This document shows, one piece after another, positions 26,730 to 35,092 of a DNA stretch of 64,000 nucleotides (within the stretch, counting starts at the first letter, position 1; each line of letters starts with the position of its first letter). The stretch lies in assembly GCA_050874585.1 (NCBI GenBank), contig JBNMKZ010000004.1, positions 1-64,000 of the forward strand, given 5' to 3'. The DNA comes from UBA1067 sp050874585. Its GTDB lineage: Bacteria > Verrucomicrobiota > Kiritimatiellia > RFP12 > UBA1067. A program made the translations under genes and the position numbers. The notes under the pieces were generated by a model. It worked only from the letters and a program-made list of their open reading frames with translations, ran no database searches and was not told the origin of the DNA.

Positions 26730-27573
26730 ATGAAAGTATCGCGAATGCTTGTTTATGCGGGCTGATGGGCCTGCCGTTCTTTTTGCAGGCGGCGGGTGCT
26801 CCCTCGGACTATCCAATGACCGATGTCAACCGGATGTTGGCCGATGATGTGCGCGGCGAGGCATTGAGATCGTTGACTACCATCTCCATGTTCGGGGCGG
26901 CATGACCCCAGAGAAATGCGTTTCGCGAGAACGGGCGTGGATTGTCCGTTCAAGTGCCATGGACAATCATGGGCGGGAGTGGGAGACGAGTACGGACGCG
27001 CAATTGTGCGCTTTTGCCGCGAAAGCCCGTGCGGCGAGCGCTGGAATGCCAGTTGGCATCCAGGTGAATGACCGGGATTGGTTTGAGCAGATTGCGCCGA
27101 AGACGCGGCAGAAGTTTGACTATATCCTTGCGGATACGATGATTTTTGGCAATGATTCCGACTGGCGAAAGAATTGCCTTTGGAATCCGCAGAAGATTGT
27201 TGACGAGGACAAGTGGATGGAAGCCTATGTGAATCACCACCTGAGGATTCTTTCCGAGCCGATTTCCATTTTGGCGAACCCGACCTATCTGCCGGTCGAA
27301 ATTGCCGGTGACTACGATCGGCTCTGGACGGAAGAACGGATGCGGCGGGTGATTGGTAAGGCCGTTGAGCGGGGTATTGCGATTGAGATTCAGGCGGCAT
27401 CGCCTTTCCCCCGGCCGAAGTTTCTGCGCCTTGCCAAGCAAATGGGGGCTAAATTCTCGTTTGGAACGAACAATTTTGATGACCGCCCGAAGGACTTAAC
27501 GCATTGGCTTGATGTCATCACTTGGCTTGACTTGCATGGGGAAGACATTTGGAAGCCAGGCGATTTGAAGTAG
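26730..27573 (+). pseudogene. Frameshifted secreted PHP-like metal-dependent hydrolase
   Basis: The parts of one gene are spread over different frames. An ATG at 26730 after AAGGATGGGG opens a basic, hydrophobic signal-like start; the frame then shifts near 26757 into LMGLPFFLQAAGA and MTDVNRML; it shifts again near 26855 into IVDYHLHVRGGM, which is in frame with the long remainder to 27573. The last part includes MDNHGREW, MPVGIQVNDRDW, ILANPTYLP and FSFGTNN. HLH looks like the first metal ligands of a PHP/amidohydrolase barrel. I recall similar proteins in Planctomycetes and Verrucomicrobia. If the reading is correct there are two frameshifts; sequencing error is the alternative. Confidence 0.7.
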
Positions 27574-27611
27574 GGTGCGGTGTCGCTAACCGCTGCAATT
27601 ATGTGATGTTT

Positions 27612-27644
27612 GCCAGCCACTCCTTGCGGATGGCTGGCGGCTTT
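27612..27644 (+). terminator. Terminator-like hairpin
   Basis: GCCAGCC at 27612-27618 pairs with GGCTGGC at 27632-27638, followed by GGCTTTTA. The stem is strong but the T run is short. Confidence 0.6.
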
Positions 27645-27783
27645 TATGGGTGGGTGTGAATGCATTCGTTTTTCCTGTCGGTTTCGTGTTTCTGCCATTT
27701 TTATTCGTGGCGGTTTTTTTGTCACGAATCGCGGTGAATGAATGCAGGCGTAAGTGAAATAACACAAAAGCCCGTGCGTATGG

Positions 27784-27789
27784 TATAAT
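27784..27789 (+). promoter_or_regulatory. argB promoter -10
   Basis: TATAAT preceded by ATGG forms an extended -10, ten bases before the first ATG of argB. I see no good -35 at the usual distance. Confidence 0.65.
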
Positions 27790-27799
27790 ACTCACCCCT

Positions 27800-28660
27800 A
27801 TGGAGATGATGGATACAGCAATGGCCAAAGCCGCGGTTCTCACCGAGGCTTTGCCGTATATTCAGGCCTTCAGAGGTTCGGTCGTCCTCGTCAAACTTGG
27901 CGGTTCCGTCATGGAGGTCGAGGCGAATCTCGATGGTCTGATGGACGACATCGCCTTTATGCATGCCGTTGGGATGAAGATTGTCATCGTGCACGGCGGC
28001 GGCAAGGCGATTTCGCGGGCCATTCGTGAGTCGGGTCATGAGCCGAAGTTCGTGGACGGCCTTCGGGTGACTGATGAGACGACGATGGAGATTGTCCGCC
28101 GGACGCTCAACAAGGTCGTCAATCCTGATTTGGTCCGCCGGTTGCAGTTGCGCGGCTCGAATGCCCGTCCCCTGCACGGGAACTGGATTTTCACGGCACG
28201 CAAGATTGCCGCGCCCGACCGTGGGTATGTGGGCGAGGTGACGGAAGTCGATGCGCGTGTCGTGACCGAAATGCTGGATGCGGGCATCATCCCCGTCATC
28301 ACGCCGCTCGGCACGGGAGCCGACGACGACCATCTCTATAATGTCAATGCCGATTTTGCCGCCGCCGCGCTTGCAAAGGCCCTGAAGGTCCTGAAGTTTG
28401 TGCTGGTTTCGGATGTTCCAGGCCTACTGAAGGACCCGAACGACCCGACGACGCTCTTCTCAACGCTTCACCTGAGCGACACGGCTGCGCTGAAGGCGGA
28501 TGGAACGATTGCGGGAGGAATGCTCCCGAAAATCGAGAGTTGCGAAGATGCGATTCGCTCCGGCGTTCATAAGGTTCAGCTTGTGGATGGACGGATGGCG
28601 CATTCGCTTTTGTTGGAAATATTCACGCGTAAGGGCGTGGGAACGGAGATAACGGAATGA
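27800..28660 (+). CDS. argB: Acetylglutamate kinase
   Basis: Phosphorylates N-acetylglutamate in arginine synthesis. 286 residues from the first ATG, with VKLGGSVME near 32-40, HGGGKAIS near 65-72, VNADFAAAALAK near 180 and GGMLPKI near 238. The start is ambiguous: ATG at 27800 fits a nearly leaderless mRNA, while ATGs at 27809 and 27821 would follow GGAG or GGA and give a more usual N terminus. Overlaps argD by ATGA. Confidence 0.93.
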   Translation: MEMMDTAMAKAAVLTEALPYIQAFRGSVVLVKLGGSVMEVEANLDGLMDDIAFMHAVGMKIVIVHGGGKAISRAIRESGHEPKFVDGLRVTDETTMEIVRRTLNKVVNPDLVRRLQLRGSNARPLHGNWIFTARKIAAPDRGYVGEVTEVDARVVTEMLDAGIIPVITPLGTGADDDHLYNVNADFAAAALAKALKVLKFVLVSDVPGLLKDPNDPTTLFSTLHLSDTAALKADGTIAGGMLPKIESCEDAIRSGVHKVQLVDGRMAHSLLLEIFTRKGVGTEITE

Positions 28661-29856
28661 GCAATAATACGAAGGGAATCCTTGACCTTTATCAGGAGAA
28701 GTTGATGCCGACATATGCGCCGAGCGTGGTGCTGGCGAGCGGCAAGGGTGTGACGGTGCGTGATGTGGACGGTCGGAGTTTCTACGATTTCACTTCGGGC
28801 ATTGGCGTTCACAATGTGGGCTATGCGAATCCTCAGGTCGTTCAGGCCATCCAGAATCAGGCCGCCGCGCTGACGCATTCCTCGAATCTTTTTGCAAACG
28901 AGCCTGAGACGCGCCTTGCCGAGAAGCTGGTTGCCCTGTCGGGACTGGGTGGCAAGGTGTTCTTCTGCAATTCGGGTGCGGAGGCGAACGAGGCCGCCAT
29001 CAAGTTGGCCCGCAAGTGGGGCTCGGCCAACGGTGGACGCTATGAAATCGTCACGATGCGCCAGGGGTTCCATGGGCGCACACTTGCAACGGTGGCGGCG
29101 ACGGCCCAGGCGTGGTGCCAGGAAGGGTACGACCCGCTCCCGGTCGGCTTTGCCTACGCGACTTATAACGATCTTGAGAGCGTGAAGGCCGCCGTCAACG
29201 AGAAGACGGTCGCCATTATGCTTGAGGCCGTGCAGGGCGAAGGTGGCGTGACACCGGCGACCCCGGAGTTCATCGAAGGCATTCGTGCGCTGTGCGACGA
29301 GAAGAACCTCCTCATGATTTGCGATGAGGTGCAGTCCGGCATGGGCCGTACGGGCACGTGGTTTGCCTGGCAGGGCTACAATGTGAAGCCCGACCTCTTC
29401 ACCTGCGCAAAGGCGATTGCCGACGGCATCCCGATGGGCGCGCTCGTCTCGAATGCGAAACTGGCGGATGTCTTTACGCTGTCGGCCCATGCGTCGACGT
29501 TTGGCGGCAATCCCGTGGCCGCCGCTGCCGCGCTGGCGGTGATCGGCGTTATCGAGTCCGAGAACCTGCTGGCCCGGGCGACCGAGATTGGCAACCTTCT
29601 GAAGGAGGCCCTGCTTGGCTTCGTTGACAAGTACGACAAGCTTCTGGAAGTGCGCGGCAAGGGGCTGATGCTCGGTCTTGTCGTGGATGGCGAGGCGAAA
29701 CCGGTGGTGGACGCGTTGCGCGACCAGGGGTTGCTTGCGCTCACGGCGGGCCCCAACGTGGTGCGCTTCCTCCCGCCGCTGGTGCTGGGCGAGAGCGATC
29801 TCGAAGATGCCGTCGACATGATGTCCGACGCGTTGGATGGGGTGTTCGGGGAATAA
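28657..29856 (+). CDS. argD: Acetylornithine aminotransferase
   Basis: PLP enzyme that converts N-acetylglutamate semialdehyde to acetylornithine. 399 residues; NSGAEANEAAIKLAR at 105-119 binds the phosphate side of PLP, CDEVQSGMGRTG begins at 222, and the Schiff-base Lys is Lys252 in TCAKAIADG. It can also serve as succinyl-diaminopimelate transaminase in lysine synthesis, linking to dapA. Coupled to argB; followed by a strong terminator. Confidence 0.94.
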   Translation: MSNNTKGILDLYQEKLMPTYAPSVVLASGKGVTVRDVDGRSFYDFTSGIGVHNVGYANPQVVQAIQNQAAALTHSSNLFANEPETRLAEKLVALSGLGGKVFFCNSGAEANEAAIKLARKWGSANGGRYEIVTMRQGFHGRTLATVAATAQAWCQEGYDPLPVGFAYATYNDLESVKAAVNEKTVAIMLEAVQGEGGVTPATPEFIEGIRALCDEKNLLMICDEVQSGMGRTGTWFAWQGYNVKPDLFTCAKAIADGIPMGALVSNAKLADVFTLSAHASTFGGNPVAAAAALAVIGVIESENLLARATEIGNLLKEALLGFVDKYDKLLEVRGKGLMLGLVVDGEAKPVVDALRDQGLLALTAGPNVVRFLPPLVLGESDLEDAVDMMSDALDGVFGE

Positions 29857-29882
29857 GAGAAACCATCAGTTTCGGTGATTCG

Positions 29883-29921
29883 GGGATGCCGCGGAAGCTT
29901 CGCGGCATCCCTTTGCTCTTT
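29883..29921 (+). terminator. Terminator after argB-argD
   Basis: GGGATGCCGCG at 29883-29893 pairs perfectly with CGCGGCATCCC at 29901-29911 around a seven-base loop; TTTGCTCTTTG follows. Confidence 0.85.
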
Positions 29922-30260
29922 GTCGTCCTGCAAAGCCACCTTTAATTTGATGACTTGAAAGGGCCATTGGCCTGCAGAAAGTCCCTAATCCTTCTTGGCA
30001 AGACATGGAGCGTAAGCATACGCCGTTTCTCCGTTGAGTGATTTCCTGTGAAAGGTGTCCCCAGTCCTCAAGAGATTTCCGCGCCTTGTTACGCGGCAGA
30101 AGCCCGTACTCTTGGGGTGTCTACCGCCTGACGAGGCGGTGGCAGTTCTCGATGCCGCGCTTCCCGATGTGGCTGTAGAATGCCCTCAGACACGGGATGG
30201 CCGTGCGGATTATCATCCACGCGTCGACGGGGAACGAAGGAGTCCCAGCGCGGCGTGCCT
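29922..30260 (-). other. Long spacer with a possible decayed coding remnant
   Basis: No intact gene. On the minus strand, bases 30240 to 30122 encode a protein-like stretch with Trp, Tyr and His (WMIIRTAIP, then FYSHIGKRGIEN) ending at TAG; the same frame stays open for over 100 bases beyond that stop. This may be the remains of a gene, but I cannot identify a family. Confidence 0.3.
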
Positions 30261-30300
30261 GAAGAGAACGGGTTGGCATGGGCAAGGGAAGCGTCTGGGA

Positions 30301-30472
30301 TGCGCAACCCAACGGGTCTAACTTGCGCAACCGAAGGGGTCTGGGATGCGCAACCCAAAGGGTTTAGGTTGCGCAACCTAAAGGGAAAGGACTAAGGAGG
30401 TTTCTTCAAAGGACTAAGGTGCTTTGATCAAACCACCTTAGTGCTTTGTGCAAAGGACTAAGGTGCTTTCCC
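30301..30472. repeat. Repeat locus B: palindrome array with 23- and 22-base periods
   Basis: The left part has four TGCGCAAC words at 30301, 30324, 30347 and 30370 (period 23), each inside a larger palindrome; the last is the perfect 12-mer GGTTGCGCAACC. GGG lies at 30314, 30337 and 30360, and again at 30383 next to the core. The core has four 18-base AAA...TTT units at 30386, 30408, 30430 and 30452 (period 22) with spacers CTTC, GATC and GTGC; the third unit is in reverse orientation. CCC follows at 30470. Two units are identical to those of locus A. Confidence 0.85.
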
Positions 30473-30734
30473 GTTCTCCTGCTTGTCTTCACTCGTGGAG
30501 ACAAGCCTCTCCACTCTCTGTAATCGTCAAAAACCCCGTTTGTGATGAGCATTTCCGCATCGATTCATGCAGTCGCGGGAGCTCGCATCCGCGCGAACGG
30601 GCGCAGGGTGATGCGCAGGTCCCGCCTGACGGCCCCGTCGTGCTCGTCGGGATTCTGCGCTCCCGGTCGGGCGAGGTTCCTTCCTCTTTTACGGACCCAT
30701 TCGGTTTTACAATTTTCCGATTTCTTTTCTGCAC

Positions 30735-30764
30735 TTGCACAGGAGGCGCGGAATTTGATACAAT
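30735..30764 (+). promoter_or_regulatory. infC promoter
   Basis: TTGCAC at 30735-30740 and TACAAT at 30759-30764 with 18-base spacing. The leader is about 28 bases and carries AGAGGTGGG before the ATC start codon. Bases 30473-30734 show no gene. Confidence 0.75.
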
Positions 30765-30798
30765 ACGAGAATCATAAACCAAATAAAAGAGGTGGGTT

Positions 30799-31377
30799 AT
30801 CGCACAGTTCACTCGTGTAAACTTCAAGATTCGCGTGCCGCAGGTTCGCGTTCTTGATGCTCAGGGAAAAATGCTTGGCGTCATGCCGACGCGAGAAGCG
30901 CAGCGTCTTGCTGATCAACAGGGGCTCGATTTGGTGGAGATTACGCCGAATGCCGTGCCGCCAGTCTGCAAGATTATGGACTACGGTAAGTTCAAGTACG
31001 AGGAGTCCATCCGGGCGAAGCAGGCACGCAAGTCGCAGAAGGTGCAGAAGGTCAAGGAAATCAAGTTCCACCCTGGTACCGATACGAACGACTTCGATTA
31101 CAAGCTCAAGCAGATTCGTGGCTTCTTGGGTGAGGGGTGCAAGGTGAAGTTGACGCTCCAGTACCGTGGTCGCGAGAACGCGCACCGTGAATTGGGCGAG
31201 GATGTCATCAACCGCGTACTTGAGGCCCTGGCGAACGAGTGCTTCGTTGAGCAGGCGCCGAAGACGCTTGGTCGAGTTCTCGGTGCCCTGATTGGTCCGC
31301 CGCGCAAGAATGCGCCGAAAGCGCCGCGTCCGGCCGCCGAACAGAATCCGGGAGCCATTAAGATTTCCGTGTCATGA
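30799..31377 (+). CDS. infC: Translation initiation factor IF-3, ATC start codon
   Basis: IF-3 prevents subunit joining and checks the start codon. An in-frame GTG at 30835 would remove the conserved N-terminal segment VNFKIRVPQVRVLD. The ATC at 30799, preceded by AGAGGTGGG at 30788-30796, restores it and gives 192 residues. Non-AUG starts of the AUU/AUC/AUA class are known for infC and allow IF-3 to repress its own synthesis. The linker helix (Lys-rich) and C-terminal domain are complete. rpmI and rplT, the usual neighbours, do not follow; psd overlaps the stop instead. Confidence 0.93.
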   Translation: MAQFTRVNFKIRVPQVRVLDAQGKMLGVMPTREAQRLADQQGLDLVEITPNAVPPVCKIMDYGKFKYEESIRAKQARKSQKVQKVKEIKFHPGTDTNDFDYKLKQIRGFLGEGCKVKLTLQYRGRENAHRELGEDVINRVLEALANECFVEQAPKTLGRVLGALIGPPRKNAPKAPRPAAEQNPGAIKISVS

Positions 31378-32075
31378 GCGAGCCGAAGCCTGACTTTTCG
31401 AATAGCGCCTACCTCTTCCCCCACATCAATCGTGAGGGGATGAGGTTTGGGGTGATTGCGCTTGTTCTGGCGATTCTTTTTGCCGTGGCGGCGGCGGTTT
31501 TTCTGCCGATTCTGTCGGTATTGACGATTCCCTTCTTCCTCTTGGCGTATGGGGTCTTCCTCTTTTTTAGGGATCCGGACCGTTATCCGCCCGAGGATAC
31601 GAAGGCGATTCTCTCGCCGGCGGACGGGCGCATCTGCCTCATCAGCGAGGAGGAATTGCCGGATGGGCTGGCTGATGGGCGAAAGCACTGGCGCGTTTCG
31701 GTCTTTATGAGTGTTTTCAATGTCCACGTGAACCGTCTGCCGACGGCTGGTACGGTCGAGCGGGTTGAGTATATTGCGGCGGGCAAGTTCTTCAACGCGT
31801 CGCTCGACAAGGCCTCGAAGGAAAACGAGCGCTGCAACTACCTCGTGAAGGCGGACAATGGTCAGGTTTATGGCGTGACGCAGATTGCTGGGTTGGTGGC
31901 GCGGCGGATTGTCCCCCAGGTTGAGGAGGGTGCGCACCTTGATCGTGCCGAGCGTTTCGGACTGATTCGTTTTGGATCCAGACTTGATGTTTACCTACCG
32001 GAGGGCGTAAAGCCTGAAGTCCGCGTCGGCCAGATTATGGTCGCCGGGGAAACGGTGCTTGCGCATCTGTCATGA
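31374..32075 (+). CDS. psd: Phosphatidylserine decarboxylase, short archaeal-like type
   Basis: Makes phosphatidylethanolamine at the membrane. 233 residues, with two membrane-associated segments at about 25-65, SPADG (Asp84) and NVHVN (His118) of the autocleavage charge relay, and FGSR at 200-203. Cleavage between Gly201 and Ser202 would create the pyruvoyl group. The length and FGSR motif fit the short PSD class. Overlaps infC and pssA by ATGA. Confidence 0.93.
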   Translation: MSEPKPDFSNSAYLFPHINREGMRFGVIALVLAILFAVAAAVFLPILSVLTIPFFLLAYGVFLFFRDPDRYPPEDTKAILSPADGRICLISEEELPDGLADGRKHWRVSVFMSVFNVHVNRLPTAGTVERVEYIAAGKFFNASLDKASKENERCNYLVKADNGQVYGVTQIAGLVARRIVPQVEEGAHLDRAERFGLIRFGSRLDVYLPEGVKPEVRVGQIMVAGETVLAHLS

Positions 32076-32911
32076 GCGACGAACAACTTCAGCAGCAGAT
32101 TCCTCTTCGGGCGATTGTCCCGAACCTGATTACTTCATTGGCCGCGTGCGCGGGTATTACGTCCATTTCCCTGTCCAGCGAAGGACGTTTCATGCCGGCC
32201 CTTTGGGCGCTTCTTGTGGCCTGCCTTTGTGATGGTGTGGATGGTCGGGTGGCACGACTGCTGAAGGCGAGTTCCAAACTGGGGGCAGAACTGGATTCGC
32301 TGGCGGATTTCGTCAATTTCGGCGTTGCTCCGGCGATGTTCATGTACTACTGGATGACGGGTGGTCCCGCCCATGTGCTGGCGGATGGAACGCTCGTCTC
32401 ACCTCAGCAGATTCGCATCGTCCTTGGGTGTGCGCTCTACTACGCCATGTGTGACTGCTTTCGGTTGGCCCGTTTCAATACAATGCTGGAGCAGCCGACG
32501 ATGCCGTACTGGAAGCATTTCTTCACAGGAGTTCCCGCGCCTGGCGGTTGCTGGATGGTCCTCACGCCGGCGATACTTTCCTTTGCGCTTGATGCGAAGG
32601 AGATTTCGATGCCGTTCGCGACATTCCTTCAGAATCCGCTGACAGGAATCTTCATGCTTCTTTTTGTTGGGTCGCTGATGGCCTCGCGTTTGCCGACGAT
32701 TTCGCTAAAGGCGATTCATATTCCGCGGCGGTATCTCTTGCCCGTGATGGTCGGGTTCCTCTTGCTGATTGCCCTGCTTGTGCCGAACTTTTGGTTGGCC
32801 ATGGGAGTTTTGGGACTCCTTTACATTCTGACCGTTCCCTTGACGGGCTGGTTGTTCCTTCGCGCCCGGGCGGCGTGGGAGCGTTCCTCCCAAATCGAAG
32901 CTCGGGATTGA
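32072..32911 (+). CDS. pssA: CDP-diacylglycerol--serine O-phosphatidyltransferase
   Basis: Integral membrane enzyme supplying the substrate of Psd. The CDP-alcohol phosphotransferase signature is complete: Asp54, Asp57-Gly58, Ala61-Arg62, Gly71, Asp75 and Asp79. 279 residues with about eight hydrophobic segments. Together psd-pssA form the phosphatidylethanolamine pathway; coupling to infC places membrane synthesis under the same promoter. Confidence 0.94.
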   Translation: MSDEQLQQQIPLRAIVPNLITSLAACAGITSISLSSEGRFMPALWALLVACLCDGVDGRVARLLKASSKLGAELDSLADFVNFGVAPAMFMYYWMTGGPAHVLADGTLVSPQQIRIVLGCALYYAMCDCFRLARFNTMLEQPTMPYWKHFFTGVPAPGGCWMVLTPAILSFALDAKEISMPFATFLQNPLTGIFMLLFVGSLMASRLPTISLKAIHIPRRYLLPVMVGFLLLIALLVPNFWLAMGVLGLLYILTVPLTGWLFLRARAAWERSSQIEARD

Positions 32912-32931
32912 CTGAATGGGGCGGAGAGGTG

Positions 32932-33426
32932 ATGATGAAGAGGTTCGCGATTCTTCTGGCTCTTTTGGCCGTAGCCGTCGGGTTCTGGCTTTATACGCAT
33001 TCGGACACGGCGCGAATCAAGGGCCTCTTCCGCGACATTGAGCGAATGGCCTCGCGGGAATCGTCCGAGACGGTAATGGAAGGGGCGTTGCGGGCGCAGT
33101 CCCTTTCATCCTTTGTCCTTGATAAGTGCCGCTTTTCAATTCCGGAGTTCGCCGTTTCGACGGTTTTGTCGCGGGATGATTTCGCAGGTTCCGTTCTGGC
33201 TTACCGTTCGGGAGCGCGTGTCCTGAGCGTACGCTTCAAGGATCTTGAGATAGAGTCCGATTCGGGACGAGCGACCGTAGTTGGTGTCCTTGATCTGAGT
33301 GGATCGGACTTTGAGGGTGCGACGGCGGGGACGTCAGAGCGTACATTCTCGTGCGTCCTTGTGGAGGATGAGGATGGAAAGTGGAGGTTCTCCCAGGTCT
33401 CGCTCAATCCCGAGCGGCGGGACTAG
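32932..33426 (+). CDS. Hypothetical exported or membrane-anchored protein
   Basis: 164 residues with an N-terminal hydrophobic segment (about 4-21) after MMKR, then a soluble alpha/beta-looking domain ending in WRFSQVSLNPE. The ATG at 32932 follows GGAGAGGTG at 32923-32931 closely; ATG at 32935 is equally possible and better spaced. I do not recognise the family; the size and the C-terminal strand pattern would suit an NTF2-like fold, but this is a guess. Confidence 0.65.
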   Translation: MMKRFAILLALLAVAVGFWLYTHSDTARIKGLFRDIERMASRESSETVMEGALRAQSLSSFVLDKCRFSIPEFAVSTVLSRDDFAGSVLAYRSGARVLSVRFKDLEIESDSGRATVVGVLDLSGSDFEGATAGTSERTFSCVLVEDEDGKWRFSQVSLNPERRD

Positions 33427-33456
33427 GTGTTTGATTTCTTAATGGAAAGGAAAGAG

Positions 33457-33900
33457 ATGATGAAGAAAATGATGATTTTGGCACTTGTTGGGCTGGCTTC
33501 TGCGGCAGTTTTTGCGCACGGCGGTCATCGTGGTCCTGGTTTCCGTCCTGGACCGCCGCCCCCTCGGCATGGGAGTATGTGGGGGCGCGGCGGTAGTAAC
33601 TTCTGGCCGGGATTTGTTGGTGGTGCGGTCGCAGGGCTTGTGGCGGGGGCCGTGGCTCAGCCGACGGCGGTCGTCGTCCAGCAACCGGTCGTGCCCGTGC
33701 AGGTCGTCACGCCGCAGCCCGTCATTGTTCAGCAGCCGGTCGTTGTCCAGCAACCCGTGGTCGTTCAACCTCAACCCGTCTATCAGACGCAGAATGTTTG
33801 GGTCGAGGGACGGTATGTCGATACGGTGAATGCGGACGGGACGACGGTCCGCACGTGGCAGCCGGGCCACTACGAGTCGCGAACCGTGCGCATCCAGTGA
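33457..33900 (+). CDS. Secreted low-complexity protein rich in Gln, Pro and Val
   Basis: 147 residues. Signal peptide at 1-21 (MMKKMM start, AVFAHG end), then a His/Gly/Pro-rich stretch, a Gly/Ala hydrophobic segment at about 58-70, and QQPVVV-type repeats at about 78-115. The C terminus (WVEGRYVDT...TWQPGHYE) resembles the ends of small periplasmic or surface proteins seen with such repeats. Shine-Dalgarno GGAAAGGAAAG at 33444-33454. The stop overlaps the GTG of mnmA. Confidence 0.7.
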   Translation: MMKKMMILALVGLASAAVFAHGGHRGPGFRPGPPPPRHGSMWGRGGSNFWPGFVGGAVAGLVAGAVAQPTAVVVQQPVVPVQVVTPQPVIVQQPVVVQQPVVVQPQPVYQTQNVWVEGRYVDTVNADGTTVRTWQPGHYESRTVRIQ

Positions 33901-34883
33901 AGGTCGCCGTTGGCATTTCAGGTGGCGTGGACTCCGCTGTCACGGCCCTTCTCCTGAGGGAGAGGGGCTTTGAAGTCGTTGGCGTGACGATGGCCCTCGG
34001 TCGGTCGGGCGAATCTGCCGCGATTGCGGAAGCGCGGGCCGCCGCCGCGCATTTGGGCATTGAGTTCCAGCTCTTCGACCTCGCGGCGGAATGGAATTCG
34101 AATGTCCTCTCCTATCTGAAGAAGACCTATCTTTCGGGGAGGACACCGAATCCGTGCGTGAGATGCAACGAGACGGTCAAGTTTGGTCTTTTGCCGCGCC
34201 TGGCCTTCGCGGCGTGTGGATGCGAAGCTTTTGCGACGGGACATTATGCGCGAGTGGAGGGGGGACGCCTCTTTCGGGGGGCTGACCACACGAAGGACCA
34301 GAGCTATTTTCTCTATCGGGTTCCGGCGGATGTTCTTGCGCGTACCATCTTTCCACTCGGCGGCCTGACGAAGTCGGCTGTTCGGGCCAAGGCGCGTGAA
34401 TTCGGTCTGCCCGTTGCTGACAAGACTGACAGCCAGGATTTTTGCGGCGGGGACCCCATGGGCATCGTAGGCGCGGCAGAATGCCCGGGCAATATCGTCA
34501 CGGAGGATGGTCGGATTCTCGGACGACATCGTGGTTTTTGGAATTATACGGTGGGTAAGCGCAAGGGGTTGGGAATTGGTGGCGGAACGCCCTATTATGT
34601 CATCCGCCTGAATGCCAGCCGCAACGAAGTCATCGTTGGTTTCAGGGAACAGGCGGTTGTGCATTCGTTTGAGATTGCTTCCGTCGTCCGTTTTCCGGGA
34701 GTCGCGGACGGTCCTTTGGATGTGTCCGTCAAGATTCGCAGTGCGGGGGAGCCGAAAGGGCCTGTGACATGGACAGGTTCTCGTGTTGAGTCGAAGGAGG
34801 GCCTGATGGGCGTCGCCCCTGGACAAAGTGCAGTCTTTTATCGGGGGGATGAGATTGTCGGCGGCGGAATCATCGTCGGCTGA
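33897..34883 (+). CDS. mnmA: tRNA-specific 2-thiouridylase MnmA
   Basis: Thiolates U34 of tRNA-Lys, Glu and Gln; tRNA-Glu(TTC) at 40503 is a likely substrate. PP-loop SGGVDS at 8-13, nucleophile Cys87 in NPCVRCN and catalytic Cys183 in DSQDFCGGD are all present. 328 residues, slightly shorter than E. coli MnmA (368). Start is GTG at 33897 overlapping the preceding TGA as GTGA; no better start exists after the stop. About 200 non-coding bases follow. Confidence 0.92.
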   Translation: MKVAVGISGGVDSAVTALLLRERGFEVVGVTMALGRSGESAAIAEARAAAAHLGIEFQLFDLAAEWNSNVLSYLKKTYLSGRTPNPCVRCNETVKFGLLPRLAFAACGCEAFATGHYARVEGGRLFRGADHTKDQSYFLYRVPADVLARTIFPLGGLTKSAVRAKAREFGLPVADKTDSQDFCGGDPMGIVGAAECPGNIVTEDGRILGRHRGFWNYTVGKRKGLGIGGGTPYYVIRLNASRNEVIVGFREQAVVHSFEIASVVRFPGVADGPLDVSVKIRSAGEPKGPVTWTGSRVESKEGLMGVAPGQSAVFYRGDEIVGGGIIVG

Positions 34884-35078
34884 CCGCCGTGTCGACACTT
34901 GGTTTCCGTTGAGCAAGTGAGCCTTTTAGCTTTGCCGCCGCAATTCTTCGGTACTTATGCCGTGGGGCTGTGCCTTCTTACGGCCCTTCTTCTCGGGTTC
35001 GGTTCTTTCCGTTTTGGATATGCCATGAGACTTTACAATGTTCCTGTAGCGTTCTTCGCCCCATTGTGCGCTTTATGG

Positions 35079-35084
35079 TATAAT
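35079..35084 (+). promoter_or_regulatory. Aconitase promoter -10
   Basis: TATAAT preceded by ATGG, eight bases before the ATG of the aconitase gene. This implies a leaderless or nearly leaderless transcript. Bases 34884-35070 show no gene. Confidence 0.7.
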
Positions 35085-35092
35085 ATCGGGCC

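Noticed and set aside
30835..31377. infC starting at GTG 30835
   Set aside because: It would cut off the conserved N-terminal segment, which is encoded in frame immediately upstream behind a Shine-Dalgarno and an ATC.
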